A stretch of 64,000 nucleotides of DNA from Mesocricetibacter intestinalis (lineage in GTDB: Bacteria > Pseudomonadota > Gammaproteobacteria > Enterobacterales > Pasteurellaceae), in the NCBI RefSeq assembly GCF_004363295.1, contig NZ_SNYQ01000001.1:248001-312000 (forward strand). Direction: 5' to 3'. Positions 1-10,696 of this stretch are shown in pieces. The notes beneath the pieces are model-generated. The model saw only the letters and a list, made by a program, of their open reading frames with translations, was not told the DNA's origin and ran no database searches. The position numbers were made by a program, and so were the translations under genes. Each line of letters begins with the position of its first letter. The first letter of the stretch is position 1.

Positions 1-92
1 TAGGTATTTTTGATACCACATTGCGTTTATCCGTCGGCATCGAATGTATTGATGATTTAATTGAAGATTTGGCTTACGCATTAGCACAATAA
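1..92 (+). CDS. 3' end of a Cys/Met-metabolism PLP-dependent enzyme (partial)
   Basis: Only the last 29 codons are present; the start lies before the window. The tail reads LRLSVGIECIDDLIEDLAYA and ends in TAA at 90-92. This is the typical C-terminus of the trans-sulfuration family (cystathionine gamma-synthase, cystathionine or methionine gamma-lyase). It resembles the tail of the complete family member ending at 2720, which shares the LIEDL stretch. A NhaC-type transporter follows 23 bases later, so the three genes probably form one unit. The exact enzyme cannot be told from this fragment. Confidence 0.75.
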   Translation, partial: GIFDTTLRLSVGIECIDDLIEDLAYALAQ

Positions 93-115
93 ACCAATAG
101 CCTAAGGGGCATATT

Positions 116-1546
116 ATGCAAGATTACGGTATTTGGGCGGTGCTTACGCCGCTGTTTACTATCTTATTGGCTGTTTTAACCCGCCAGGTGATTCTTTCTC
201 TGCTAACAGGTTCCGTCTTCGGATTTATCGTGTTGCATGATTTCCATATTTTGGGCGGTATTAAGGCTACTCTGGACGGAATTATCAAAATTTTTGCCGA
301 TGGCGGTAATGCTAAAACGATTATTTTTATGGTGTTAATCGGCGGCATTATGCGGTTAGTGGTCGTTACCGGGGGAATGCGCAGCTTAGTACGCGCATTA
401 AGTGAAAAATCACAGTTAATTAAAGGGCGCCGTTCTGTTCAACTGCTTGCGATGGTGATTACCTCTTTGATTTTTGTTGAAAGTTCGATTAACCAGTTAG
501 TCGCCGGTGTTTCAACCAAAAAATTAGCCGAAAAATATGCCGTTCCGCCGGAAAAAATGTCTTACATTATTCAAACCTCCTGCGTATCCGTTTGTTCCTC
601 GGCCATGATTAACGGCTGGGGCGCCGCCATGATGGGGGTTATCGGGGTACAAATCAGCAAGGGTTTTTTAACCGGAGAACCCTTTGAAATTCTTGCCGGT
701 TCAATGCTTTATCATTTTATGGCGTTTTTCTCGTTGGCGACGGTACTGTTTTATATTTTTACCGGCGCCTCATGGGGCCCAATGCGTAAAGCGGAGTTAT
801 TGACTAAATATCCCCGCCTTAAGCGTAAAAAAGTACAGCAGCAGAATCATACCGACCCGCAGGATTATGTAATAGAGCATCCGAACAGTAACAGTATTTT
901 AAATTTCCTGATTCCGATTTTATCTACCGTATTGGCCGTTCCCGTTATGCTATATATTACCGGCCACGGCGATTTTTCTAAGGGGAGCGGTTCAACCTCC
1001 GTATATTATGCGGTTATTTTCGGGCTAAGTATTTCCTTTGTATGGTTTATGGCTCGCCGTATTTTTACCATTGACAGTTTCTTTAGCGAAATCTATATCG
1101 GCTTTGCCAGCATGGTCAAAATTAGTTCGGTAATGATTTTTGCCTTTTTAATGGGGGGAATTTGCGGTGATTTACATACCGGCGCTTATATTGCCAAAAT
1201 TTCGTCCAGCGTTATCCCGCCGAGTTTAACCATCGGTTTTATCTTCCTGATCAGCGCCATTATGTCCCTGGCAACGGGTACTTCTTGGGGAACTTTTGCC
1301 ATTATGATCCCAATAGGCGTACAACTCGGCGTGTCCGTAGGGGTTCCGCCGGAATATATGATTGGCGCCGCTATTTCAGGCTCTATTTTCGGCGATATGA
1401 CCTCGCCGATTTCTTCCGATGCGATCGTTGCGTCCATGGCGACGGATTGCGAACACATCGAACATATCAGAACCCAGTTCCCTTATGCGTTAGTTACCGG
1501 GGGAATAGCTTTACTGGCTTACATTATACTTGGGTTAACCCTTTAG
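116..1546 (+). CDS. NhaC-family Na+/H+ antiporter-like membrane transporter
   Basis: The 476-residue protein is almost entirely hydrophobic with roughly 11-12 membrane segments, as expected of the NhaC ion-transporter family. Recognisable stretches include the ESSINQLV region near residue 122 and the glycine/serine-rich GTSWGTFAIMIP and FGDMTSPISSD segments near the C-terminus, which are characteristic of this family. A basic cytoplasmic loop (KYPRLKRKK) sits near residue 230. Known relatives exchange Na+ for H+ or, as in MleN, for an organic acid. Placement between two sulfur amino acid lyases suggests that it may move a substrate or product of those enzymes. The family call is firm; the substrate is inferred from context only. 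Confidence 0.8.
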   Translation: MQDYGIWAVLTPLFTILLAVLTRQVILSLLTGSVFGFIVLHDFHILGGIKATLDGIIKIFADGGNAKTIIFMVLIGGIMRLVVVTGGMRSLVRALSEKSQLIKGRRSVQLLAMVITSLIFVESSINQLVAGVSTKKLAEKYAVPPEKMSYIIQTSCVSVCSSAMINGWGAAMMGVIGVQISKGFLTGEPFEILAGSMLYHFMAFFSLATVLFYIFTGASWGPMRKAELLTKYPRLKRKKVQQQNHTDPQDYVIEHPNSNSILNFLIPILSTVLAVPVMLYITGHGDFSKGSGSTSVYYAVIFGLSISFVWFMARRIFTIDSFFSEIYIGFASMVKISSVMIFAFLMGGICGDLHTGAYIAKISSSVIPPSLTIGFIFLISAIMSLATGTSWGTFAIMIPIGVQLGVSVGVPPEYMIGAAISGSIFGDMTSPISSDAIVASMATDCEHIEHIRTQFPYALVTGGIALLAYIILGLTL

Positions 1547-1580
1547 CTATTGATTAGCTGCTTATTATTAGGAAATAACA

Positions 1581-2720
1581 ATGAAAATAAACACGAAAGT
1601 ATTACATGGCTATGAGATAACGGATAAAACAACGGGCAGTTCCTCCGTACCCATTTATCAGGCTTCAACCTTTCATCAACATGATTTGGACAGCCATTCC
1701 GGCCCGATTTATTCCCGCTTTTCAAATCCTTCTCGCAGCGGACTTTGCGAAGCGATTTGTGCGATTGAAGAAGCGCAATATGCCGAGATTTTTGCTTCGG
1801 GAATGGCGGCGATTAGCGCCTCTTTATTACAATTTAAACAGGGCGATCATATCGTCGCCTGCCGGAATATTTATGGCGGTACTTTTCAGTTGATGACGGA
1901 AATGCTGCCCGCTTACGGCATTGAAGTCAGTTTTGTCGATGCCACAGATCCGCATAACTATCTGGCTGCGATTAAAGAAAATACCAAGGCATTTTATGTT
2001 GAAACGCCTTCCAATCCCACCTTGCAAATTACCGATTTGCAAGGGGTCATCTCCATTGCTAAAAAGCATAATGTACTCACCATTTGTGATAATACCTTTA
2101 TGACCCCCTTGCTTTCCAATGTGATTGCCTTAGGGGTTGATATTTCGATTAACAGTGCGACCAAGTTTATTAACGGTCATAGTGATGTGGTGTTAGGTAC
2201 GCTTGCCACAAATAGCGCATCATTAGCTGCTAAAATTCACAAAATCGCTGTTGTTCTCGGCGGTATTGCAGCACCATTTGACTGTTGGTTAACAATGCGC
2301 GGTTTAAAATCCATGGCGATGCGGGTTAAGCAGGCCAGTGATAACGCCCGACAAATAGCGGAATTTTTAGCTTGTCATCCTAAGGTGAAACAGGTTTTCT
2401 ATCCGGGGCTTGCCGGCCACGCCGGACATAAGATTCATATGGCACAATCGAAAAACGGCGGAATGATTATTTCCTTTGATTTAGGTTCTTATCAAAATGT
2501 AACTAAATTTCTGCAAGCCCTCAAGATTCCCCTTGTCGCCGTTAGTTTAGGGGGCATCGAATCGATTATCTCCTACCCGGCGAAAATGTCTCATGCTTGC
2601 GTCAGCCCGAAAGAACGCTTAGAACAAGGCGTTACGGAGGGGCTTTTGCGGTATTCCGTCGGCTGTGAAGATGCAGAAGATTTAATTGAAGATTTAAAAG
2701 CGGCGCTTACAGTAATATAA
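1581..2720 (+). CDS. Trans-sulfuration PLP enzyme, probable methionine gamma-lyase or cystathionine gamma-lyase type
   Basis: The 379-residue protein belongs to fold-type I PLP enzymes of the Cys/Met metabolism family. Visible marks are YSRFSNPS near residue 45 (the conserved Tyr/Arg that contact the phosphate of PLP), FASGMAAI near 75, DNTFMTPLL near 170 and SATKFINGHSD near 195, where the lysine is the Schiff-base residue. The C-terminal SLGGIESIISYPAKMSHA region binds the substrate carboxylate. Known relatives cleave methionine, homocysteine or cystathionine to release a thiol, ammonia and a 2-oxo acid. It follows the NhaC-like transporter by 34 bases, and a terminator follows it. Cystathionine gamma-synthase or beta-lyase activity cannot be excluded from sequence. 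Confidence 0.8.
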   Translation: MKINTKVLHGYEITDKTTGSSSVPIYQASTFHQHDLDSHSGPIYSRFSNPSRSGLCEAICAIEEAQYAEIFASGMAAISASLLQFKQGDHIVACRNIYGGTFQLMTEMLPAYGIEVSFVDATDPHNYLAAIKENTKAFYVETPSNPTLQITDLQGVISIAKKHNVLTICDNTFMTPLLSNVIALGVDISINSATKFINGHSDVVLGTLATNSASLAAKIHKIAVVLGGIAAPFDCWLTMRGLKSMAMRVKQASDNARQIAEFLACHPKVKQVFYPGLAGHAGHKIHMAQSKNGGMIISFDLGSYQNVTKFLQALKIPLVAVSLGGIESIISYPAKMSHACVSPKERLEQGVTEGLLRYSVGCEDAEDLIEDLKAALTVI

Positions 2721-2761
2721 CAATTAAATTTTTGTAGAAAATATTATTCGACCGAGTTTCC

Positions 2762-2797
2762 AAGGGAAAAGTGTGTAAGTGAATGCAATTTTCCCTT
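2762..2797 (+). terminator. Rho-independent terminator after the lyase gene
   Basis: Nine-base arms AAGGGAAAA (2762-2770) and TTTTCCCTT (2789-2797) enclose an 18-base loop, and the run of T continues past the 3' arm. It lies 42 bases after the lyase stop codon and separates this cluster from the dms operon. Confidence 0.65.
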
Positions 2798-2911
2798 TTT
2801 ATTTTCCTTCGTTTTACCGATTAAATCTCTTTTCTTTATTAAATTAACATTTATTTAACTTTTAAATTTTTTTTAATTCTATTATTAAAAAAGCTACAGA
2901 AAGTCGCCTTG

Positions 2912-2928
2912 TATTGAACAATTCAATA
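2912..2928. promoter_or_regulatory. Perfect inverted repeat in the dms upstream region
   Basis: TATTGAA (2912-2918) and TTCAATA (2922-2928) are perfect 7-base arms around a 3-base centre, about 85 bases before dmsA. DMSO reductase operons are normally activated by FNR without oxygen and tuned by nitrate regulators. The arms resemble FNR half-sites (TTGAT/ATCAA), but the last base differs and the spacing is one base short, so this is not a standard FNR box. It could be an operator for another dimeric regulator. Confidence 0.35.
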
Positions 2929-3011
2929 TGAGAACCTTGCCCGCGATAGTTTATACCTAAGGTATTTTTATTTTTAAATTGGAGTGAAAAAGTAAATATG
3001 GGGGAATATTT

Positions 3012-5429
3012 ATGGATAACTCAATATTAAATCCGGGCTTAAATCGAAGAACTTTTTTAAAGGGCTCTTCTGTCGGTGCGGCTGCCATTGTTGCCGATAT
3101 GGCATTACCTTTCAAGAGTGTAGCAGCAGAACAAATTCCGGTAGCAGATGTTACGGAAGATAAATGGGTTTGGAGTGCCTGTACGGTGAATTGCGGCAGT
3201 CGTTGCGCATTACGTTTGCATATTAAAAATGACGAGGTGTATTGGGTAGAAACGGATAATACGGGCAATGACGAATACGGAAATCATCAAGTACGCGCTT
3301 GTTTGCGAGGTCGTTCTATTCGTCGTCGTATGAATCACCCGGATCGCTTGAAATATCCGATGAAACGCATAGGAAAACGCGGAGAAGGGAAATTTAAACG
3401 TATCAGTTGGGAGGAAGCGCTGGATACGATTGCCGATAATCTAAAGCGTATTTTAAAAGATTACGGTAATGAAGCGGTCCATGTTTTGTATGGTACGGGC
3501 GTTGACGGCGGTAATATTACCAATTCTAACGTTCCTTACCGTTTAATGAATTCTTGCGGCGGTTTTTTAAGCCGTTACGGTAGCTATAGTACGGCACAAA
3601 TTCGTATGGCAATGCAATATCTTTATGGTGAGCGCAGCGGTAATAGCCCCGATGATATTGCAAATTCTAAACTGGTTGTGATGTTTGGCAATAATCCAGC
3701 CGAAACAAGAATGAGCGGTGGCGGCGTAACCTATTATGTTGAGCAGGCCCGTGAACGTTCCAATGCAAGAATGATTTTAATCGATCCGCGTTATAACGAT
3801 ACCGGCGTCGGACGCGAGGACGAATGGATCCCGATTTACCTGGGAACTGATGGAGCCTTAGCGGCAGCTCTTGCCTATGTATTGATTACCGAAGATATGG
3901 TGGATCAAGCCTTTTTAGATAAATATTGTGTGGGCTATGACGAAAAAACCTTACCGGCATCCGCACCGAAGAACAGTCATTATAAAGCCTATATTTTAGG
4001 ACAAGGCGAAGACGGTATTGCGAAAACCCCTGAATGGGCCGCAAAGATTACGGGCATTCCGAGCAGCCGTATTATCAAACTTGCACGTGAAATCGGCCAG
4101 ACAAAGCCGGCGTTTATTTGTCAGGGCTGGGGGCCGCAACGTCATTCAAACGGCGAACAAACCGCGCGTGCTATTGCTATGTTAGCGATCTTAACCGGTA
4201 ATGTGGGGATCAACGGTGGTAATACCGGCGACCGTGAAGGTACCTATGATATGGCGCCCGAATGGTTTTCCATGTTAAGCAATCCGGTTAAAACTAAAAT
4301 TTCGGTTTTTACTTGGCCCGATGCAATCGAGCGGGGAACGGAAATGACCGCACTTCGCGATGGTGTGCAGGGTAAAGCGAAACTTGATGTACCTATTAAA
4401 TTTATGTGGTGCTATGCAAGTAATACGCTGATTAATCAGAACAGTAATATCGGGCGAACTCACGATATCCTGCAAGATGAGAGTAAATGCGAAATGCTTG
4501 TGGGGATCGACCACTTTATGACCGCCTCAATGAAATATTGCGATATAGTGCTGCCGGATTTAATGCCGACCGAACAGGAAGATTTAATTCCCCATGAGGC
4601 GGCGGGTAATATGGCCTATGTTATTTTAGGCCAACCGGCGACAAGCCGTAAGTTTGAGCGTCGCCCGATTTATGAAATTTTATCGGAAGTGGCAAAACGC
4701 TTAGGCGATGAGGTTTATCAGAAGTTTACCGAAGGTCGTACTCAGCACGAATGGGTTCGCTATCTTTGTGAACAAACAAAAAGTCGTAATCCGGATATGC
4801 CGAGTTATGAAGAGATGAAAAAGGTTGGGATTTATAAGCGCAAATGCCCTGAAGAACATGTGGTTGCCTTCAAAGATTTCCGTAAAGATCCGCAAGCGAA
4901 CCCGCTTAAGACCCCTTCCGGAAAAATTGAAATTTATTCTGAACAACTTGCGGATATCGCGAACAGCTGGGAATTGGCCGAAGACGATGTAATCCATCCT
5001 TTACCGATTTTTGCCGCAGGATTTAACAGTGTGGCGGATCCGAAAAAAGAGAAGTATCCGTTCCAGTTAGTGGGCTTCCATTACAAAGCGAGAACCCATT
5101 CTTCTTACGGCAATATCGATGTATTGCAACATGCCAATCCGCAAGAGGTCTGGATTAATCCCCTTGATGCTAAACAAAAGAATATTAAAGACGGTGAATT
5201 AGTTCGTATCTTTAATGAAATCGGTGAAACCCGTCTTCCGGCCAAAATTACCCCGCGTATTATGCCGGGGGTATTAGGTATGGGACAGGGAGCATGGCAT
5301 CAGGCGAATATGTTCGGGGATCGTGTCGATCACGGCGGTTGTGTGAATACTATTACTACCCACCGTCCTTCGCCGTTGGCCAAAGGTAATCCGCAACATT
5401 CTAATTTAGTTCAAATTGAGAAAGCCTAA
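3012..5429 (+). CDS. dmsA: Anaerobic dimethyl sulfoxide reductase, catalytic subunit A
   Basis: The 805-residue molybdopterin oxidoreductase reduces DMSO and related N-oxides as a terminal electron acceptor in anaerobic respiration. A twin-arginine leader is visible (NRRTFLKG, residues 11-18, followed by a hydrophobic stretch ending around VAA at 37-39), so it is exported folded by Tat. Four cysteines at about 57, 61, 65 and 97 (C-x3-C-x3-C-x31-C) fit the FS0 [4Fe-4S] site. The bis-MGD binding domains follow. The chosen ATG has GGGG 7 bases upstream; the earlier ATG at 2998 is out of frame. dmsB, dmsC and dmsD follow directly, and tatABC lies 13 kb downstream. Confidence 0.97.
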   Translation: MDNSILNPGLNRRTFLKGSSVGAAAIVADMALPFKSVAAEQIPVADVTEDKWVWSACTVNCGSRCALRLHIKNDEVYWVETDNTGNDEYGNHQVRACLRGRSIRRRMNHPDRLKYPMKRIGKRGEGKFKRISWEEALDTIADNLKRILKDYGNEAVHVLYGTGVDGGNITNSNVPYRLMNSCGGFLSRYGSYSTAQIRMAMQYLYGERSGNSPDDIANSKLVVMFGNNPAETRMSGGGVTYYVEQARERSNARMILIDPRYNDTGVGREDEWIPIYLGTDGALAAALAYVLITEDMVDQAFLDKYCVGYDEKTLPASAPKNSHYKAYILGQGEDGIAKTPEWAAKITGIPSSRIIKLAREIGQTKPAFICQGWGPQRHSNGEQTARAIAMLAILTGNVGINGGNTGDREGTYDMAPEWFSMLSNPVKTKISVFTWPDAIERGTEMTALRDGVQGKAKLDVPIKFMWCYASNTLINQNSNIGRTHDILQDESKCEMLVGIDHFMTASMKYCDIVLPDLMPTEQEDLIPHEAAGNMAYVILGQPATSRKFERRPIYEILSEVAKRLGDEVYQKFTEGRTQHEWVRYLCEQTKSRNPDMPSYEEMKKVGIYKRKCPEEHVVAFKDFRKDPQANPLKTPSGKIEIYSEQLADIANSWELAEDDVIHPLPIFAAGFNSVADPKKEKYPFQLVGFHYKARTHSSYGNIDVLQHANPQEVWINPLDAKQKNIKDGELVRIFNEIGETRLPAKITPRIMPGVLGMGQGAWHQANMFGDRVDHGGCVNTITTHRPSPLAKGNPQHSNLVQIEKA

Positions 5430-5439
5430 GGGGGATATG

Positions 5440-6057
5440 ATGAAACAATATGGCTTTTATTTCGACGCCGAGCGCTGTACCGGTTGTAAAACTTGTGAAT
5501 TAGCCTGTAAGGATTATAAGGAGCTGGGAACCGATGTGAATTTTCGCCGTATTTATGAATATACCGGCGGTGATTGGACGCAGCAGGCGGACGGATGTTG
5601 GAACCAAAATGTATTTGCTTATTATTTGTCTATTTCTTGTAACCACTGTACCGATCCGGCCTGTACCAAAGTTTGTCCGACAGGTGCGATGCATAAAAAT
5701 GCGGACGGATTCGTTATCGTGAATGAAGAGATTTGTATCGGTTGCCGTTACTGTCATATGGCCTGTCCTTATGATGCTCCGCAATATAATGTGAAGAAAG
5801 GGCATATGACCAAATGTGATGGTTGTTATTCACGTATTAAAGAAGGGCATAAACCGATTTGTGTAGAAGCCTGTCCATTACGCGCTCTGGATTTTGCACC
5901 CATTGACGAGTTACGCGAAAAATACGGTAATCAAGCTTCTATCGCCCCCTTACCTGCGGCAGAGATTACTCAACCTAATCTAGTGATTAAACCGAATAAA
6001 CATTGCCGTAGCAGCGGTGATACCAGCGGCTTCTTAGGCAATCCGAGAGAGGTGTAA
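5440..6057 (+). CDS. dmsB: DMSO reductase iron-sulfur subunit B
   Basis: This 205-residue ferredoxin-like subunit carries electrons from the membrane anchor to DmsA through four [4Fe-4S] clusters. Four cysteine groups are visible: CTGCKTCELAC at 13-23, CNHCTDPACTKVC near 67, CIGCRYCHMAC near 100 and the CDGCYSR...CVEACP group near 127-145. The length equals that of E. coli DmsB. I placed the start at 5440 because GGGGG at 5430-5434 then has a 5-base spacing; an in-frame ATG at 5437 is nearly equivalent, while an ATG at 5416 would overlap dmsA. dmsC begins one base after the stop. Confidence 0.96.
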   Translation: MKQYGFYFDAERCTGCKTCELACKDYKELGTDVNFRRIYEYTGGDWTQQADGCWNQNVFAYYLSISCNHCTDPACTKVCPTGAMHKNADGFVIVNEEICIGCRYCHMACPYDAPQYNVKKGHMTKCDGCYSRIKEGHKPICVEACPLRALDFAPIDELREKYGNQASIAPLPAAEITQPNLVIKPNKHCRSSGDTSGFLGNPREV

Positions 6058-6058
6058 A

Positions 6059-6895
6059 ATGAACGGCTTACACGAATTACCCCTGATTATTTTTACCGTA
6101 TTGGCACAATCAACGGTAGGTGCCTGGTTGCTGTTCAGCTGGGCCTTATACCGGAATAATTCTGCACAAAGTAAGCAATATCTGCATAAGGTAATGTTTA
6201 TTCTGTTAGCGCTATTAGGTCTTGGATTTATCGCTTCGATTCTGCATTTGGGTTCTCCCCTTAGAGCCTTTAATTCGTTAAATCGAATAGGTTCATCTAT
6301 GCTTAGCAATGAAATTGCCTCCGGCGCCGTTTTCTTCGGTGCTGCAGGGATCTATTGGTTGCTCGGTATCACGGGAAAAATCACCGAGGCTCTGGCCAAG
6401 GTATGGTTGGCGTTAACCGCAGTTTTAGGCTTGGTATTTATGTATATGATGAATAATGTTTATCATATTAATACCGTTCCGACCTGGGACAGTTTGCTGA
6501 CCAGCTTACAATTTTACTTAACCCTTGTTATTGGCGGTTCGGCTTTGGCCTACGGTTTGTTAAATGCTAATCCGCACAAAACATACAAGTTATGTCATGT
6601 GGCTTATTGCTATTTGGTCGGATTATTTTTAGCGGTGATTGTGGTTATTTATCAAGGGGTTGGACTTGCGCATATTCATAGCTCCGTACAGCAGGCGGTG
6701 AACTTGGTACCAGATTTTGCCAATTTACAGGCGCTGCGCTTTACGCTCTTGGCACTAGGCGCCATCGTTTTATGCAAATTACCAAAAAATTGGCTATTAG
6801 GTGTCGCCGCTTTAGCGGTACTCTTTGCCGAAATGATCGGGCGTTTAATTTTTTACGGACTCCATATGACGGTAGGAATGGCCGTAGCGGGCTAA
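6059..6895 (+). CDS. dmsC: DMSO reductase membrane anchor subunit C
   Basis: The 278-residue protein is hydrophobic throughout, with about eight predicted membrane segments, and begins MNGLHELPLIIFTVLAQS as DmsC proteins do. It anchors DmsAB to the inner membrane and takes electrons from menaquinol. It starts one base after the dmsB stop, so the two are translationally coupled. The HLGSPLRAFNSL stretch near residue 63 is a conserved DmsC segment. The next gene, dmsD, follows after 69 bases. Confidence 0.93.
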   Translation: MNGLHELPLIIFTVLAQSTVGAWLLFSWALYRNNSAQSKQYLHKVMFILLALLGLGFIASILHLGSPLRAFNSLNRIGSSMLSNEIASGAVFFGAAGIYWLLGITGKITEALAKVWLALTAVLGLVFMYMMNNVYHINTVPTWDSLLTSLQFYLTLVIGGSALAYGLLNANPHKTYKLCHVAYCYLVGLFLAVIVVIYQGVGLAHIHSSVQQAVNLVPDFANLQALRFTLLALGAIVLCKLPKNWLLGVAALAVLFAEMIGRLIFYGLHMTVGMAVAG

Positions 6896-6964
6896 TTATA
6901 AAATCAACGGAAACAGAGGGCGTCGGTTACGGCGCCCTGCTGGATTTATTGTTCGGAATAGTTT

Positions 6965-7570
6965 ATGCAGCAAACATTATTACAGGAAATCTCGACTTAC
7001 GGGCGCTTATTAGGCGCGGCATTTTATTATGCGCCGCAGGCGCAAGAGGTAAAACCTATTTTAGCCTTTTTTGAACGCCCGAACTGGATTGAGGATTGGC
7101 ATATTTTAACCGTATCGGAGGAGATTCAAGGGCTTATACGAAAAGGTCTAAGCCGAGATCTTGATGAAGCTTATCAATACCTTTTTATTGGGCCGAATGC
7201 GTTACCCGCTCCTCCTTGGGGATCGGTTTATCTTGATCGGGAAGGGGTGATTTTCGGTGATTCGCTGCTTGAGTTACGCACATTTTTAAAATGGCATAAA
7301 ATTACATTTAGTTTGGACTTGAATGAACCGGAAGATCATTTCGGTTTAATGTTGATGCTAGCCGCCTATTTAGCCGAAAATCATCCGCCGTTACTTAATG
7401 AATTTTTAGCGCAGCATTTGCTGACTTGGTCGGGGCGCTATTTGCAACTTTTAGCGGAACAGACGGATTATCCTTTCTATCAGGCCTTAAGCCTATTAGC
7501 GCAACAAACATTACAGCGTTGGCAGGAAAAACTTATGCTAGAAGTACCTAAGCTCCAGCTGTATCGTTAA
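6965..7570 (+). CDS. dmsD: Tat leader-binding chaperone DmsD (TorD/DmsD family)
   Basis: The 201-residue all-helical protein is a redox enzyme maturation chaperone that binds the twin-arginine leader of DmsA in the cytoplasm until cofactor insertion is complete. The family signatures APPWGSVYLD (near residue 78) and EPEDHFGLML (near 120) are both present. It is the last gene of the dmsABCD operon. A nested inverted repeat fills the convergent gap to yhcH. Family membership is clear; that its client is the DmsA encoded upstream is inferred from position. Confidence 0.9.
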   Translation: MQQTLLQEISTYGRLLGAAFYYAPQAQEVKPILAFFERPNWIEDWHILTVSEEIQGLIRKGLSRDLDEAYQYLFIGPNALPAPPWGSVYLDREGVIFGDSLLELRTFLKWHKITFSLDLNEPEDHFGLMLMLAAYLAENHPPLLNEFLAQHLLTWSGRYLQLLAEQTDYPFYQALSLLAQQTLQRWQEKLMLEVPKLQLYR

Positions 7571-7599
7571 TTTATCAAAAGACGGGCTGTTTCTTCCGT

Positions 7600-8474
<875 letters not shown>

Positions 8475-10601
8475 GTGAATCCGATTGTAAAACAGTTTAA
8501 ATACGGTCAGCATACCGTAACTTTGGAAACCGGGGCTATCGCCCGTCAGGCCACGGCAGCGGTTATGGCAAGTATGGACGATACCACGGTATTTGTTAGC
8601 GTAGTGGCTAAAAAAGAGGTTAAAGAAGGGCAGGATTTCTTCCCTCTAACGGTGAACTATCAGGAACGTACCTATGCGGCCGGTCGTATTCCGGGCGGTT
8701 TTTTTAAGCGCGAAGGCCGTCCTTCCGAAGGTGAAACCCTGATTGCCCGTTTAATTGACCGTCCTATCCGTCCGCTTTTCCCGGAAGGTTTTTATAACGA
8801 AATTCAAATTGTTGCCACTGTGGTTTCCGTTAATCCGCAAATCAGTCCGGATTTGGTGGCCATGATCGGCGCTTCCGCCGCACTGTCATTGTCCGGCGTA
8901 CCTTTTAACGGCCCTATAGGTGCGGCACGCGTAGGTTTTATTAATGATCAGTTTGTGTTAAATCCGACCGTTGCCGAGCAGAAACAAAGCCGTTTGGATT
9001 TAGTGGTGGCGGGTACCGATAAAGCGGTGCTGATGGTGGAATCCGAAGCGGATATTCTGAGCGAAGAACAAATGCTGGCCGCCGTAGTATTCGGTCATCA
9101 GCAACAGCAGGTCGTGGTCGAAGCCATCAAAGAATTTACCGCACAGGCGGGCAAACCGCGTTGGGATTGGGTGGCTCCGCAGCCGAATCATGAATTGATC
9201 AATAAGGTGAAAGCCCTGGCCGAAGCACGTTTGGGCGATGCCTATCGGATCACTGAAAAACAGATTCGCTATGAGCAAATCGATGCGATTAAAGCGGATG
9301 TTATCGCCCAGTTAACGGCGGAAGACGAAACAATCAGCGAAGGTGCGATTATTGATATCATTACCTCTCTGGAAAGTGCGGTAGTCCGCGGCAGAATTTT
9401 AAACGGCGAACCTCGTATCGACGGTCGTACGGTGGATACCGTGCGCGCTCTGGATATTTGTACCGGCGTATTGCCGCGTACTCATGGTTCGGCTATTTTC
9501 ACCCGCGGTGAAACTCAGGCGCTTGCGGTTGCCACCTTGGGAACGGAGAGAGATGCGCAAATTATTGACGAACTGACCGGTGAACGTGCCGATCACTTCC
9601 TGTTCCACTATAACTTCCCTCCGTATTCCGTGGGTGAAACCGGTATGATCGGTTCGCCGAAACGTCGTGAAATCGGACATGGTCGTCTGGCGAAACGCGG
9701 TGTTGCCGCAGTAATGCCGACCCTGGCGGAGTTCCCTTATGTGGTGCGTGTGGTTTCCGAAATTACCGAATCTAACGGTTCTTCTTCCATGGCTTCCGTT
9801 TGCGGCGCTTCATTAGCCTTAATGGACGCCGGGGTGCCGATTAAAGCGGCGGTTGCCGGTATTGCCATGGGATTGGTGAAAGAAAATGAAAAATTTGTGG
9901 TGCTTTCCGATATTCTGGGCGATGAAGATCACCTGGGCGATATGGACTTCAAAGTTGCTGGAACACGCGAAGGGGTTACCGCTCTGCAAATGGATATTAA
10001 AATCGAAGGTATTACCGCCGAGATTATGCAGATTGCGTTGAATCAGGCGAAAAGCGCGCGTATGCATATTCTGGGCGTGATGGAGCAGGCGATTGCCGCA
10101 CCGCGTGCGGATATTTCCGATTTTGCGCCGCGTATTCATACCATGAAGATTGATCCGAAGAAAATTAAAGACGTTATCGGTAAAGGCGGTGCGGTTATCC
10201 GTGCATTAACCGAAGAAACCGGCACTTCAATTGATATTGATGATGACGGTACGGTGAAGATCGCCGCCGTTGATAACAATGCGGTGAAAGAAGTGATGAG
10301 CCGAATTGAAGAAATTACCGCAGAAGTGGAAGCGGGTGCGATTTATCGCGGTAAGGTAACGCGTCTGGCGGATTTCGGCGCCTTCGTATCCATTGTGGGG
10401 AACAAAGAAGGCTTAGTGCATATTTCTCAGATTGCGGAAGAGCGCGTTGAGAAAGTCAGCGACTATTTAGCAGTCGGCCAAGAGGTTCAGGTTAAAGTGG
10501 TGGAAATTGATCGTCAGGGACGTATCCGTTTAACCATGAAAGAGCTTGTTCGTAAAGCGGAAGAAAGCAGCGAAGCAAGCGAGCTTAGCGAACAGGAATA
10601 A
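8475..10601 (+). CDS. pnp: Polynucleotide phosphorylase (PNPase)
   Basis: This 708-residue 3'-5' phosphorolytic exoribonuclease degrades mRNA and is a core part of the degradosome. The order is RNase PH domain 1, an all-alpha linker, RNase PH domain 2 ([29 protein letters not shown] motif region near 380), a KH domain ([16 protein letters not shown] near 570) and an S1 domain ([17 protein letters not shown] near 622). The start codon is GTG with AAGGA 7 bases upstream; the protein aligns with E. coli PNPase from its second residue (NPIV). nlpI follows after 95 bases, as in E. coli and Haemophilus. Confidence 0.98.
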   Translation: MNPIVKQFKYGQHTVTLETGAIARQATAAVMASMDDTTVFVSVVAKKEVKEGQDFFPLTVNYQERTYAAGRIPGGFFKREGRPSEGETLIARLIDRPIRPLFPEGFYNEIQIVATVVSVNPQISPDLVAMIGASAALSLSGVPFNGPIGAARVGFINDQFVLNPTVAEQKQSRLDLVVAGTDKAVLMVESEADILSEEQMLAAVVFGHQQQQVVVEAIKEFTAQAGKPRWDWVAPQPNHELINKVKALAEARLGDAYRITEKQIRYEQIDAIKADVIAQLTAEDETISEGAIIDIITSLESAVVRGRILNGEPRIDGRTVDTVRALDICTGVLPRTHGSAIFTRGETQALAVATLGTERDAQIIDELTGERADHFLFHYNFPPYSVGETGMIGSPKRREIGHGRLAKRGVAAVMPTLAEFPYVVRVVSEITESNGSSSMASVCGASLALMDAGVPIKAAVAGIAMGLVKENEKFVVLSDILGDEDHLGDMDFKVAGTREGVTALQMDIKIEGITAEIMQIALNQAKSARMHILGVMEQAIAAPRADISDFAPRIHTMKIDPKKIKDVIGKGGAVIRALTEETGTSIDIDDDGTVKIAAVDNNAVKEVMSRIEEITAEVEAGAIYRGKVTRLADFGAFVSIVGNKEGLVHISQIAEERVEKVSDYLAVGQEVQVKVVEIDRQGRIRLTMKELVRKAEESSEASELSEQE

Positions 10602-10696
10602 GCCATAGACCAACGCGCTTTGCCCGTTAATTCAAGCAAAGTGCGTTGGAATTTTCTCGGTTTTTTATAATTGTCTGGTATATAGGTTTATCGGCA

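Noticed and set aside
2912-2928. FNR box for dmsA
   Set aside because: The dyad differs from TTGAT-N4-ATCAA in the fifth base of both arms and has one base less; kept only as an unassigned inverted repeat.
2954-2966. NarP/NarL heptamer pair before dmsA (TACCTAAGGTA)
   Set aside because: It is an 11-base palindrome, too short for the usual 7-2-7 arrangement of heptamers.
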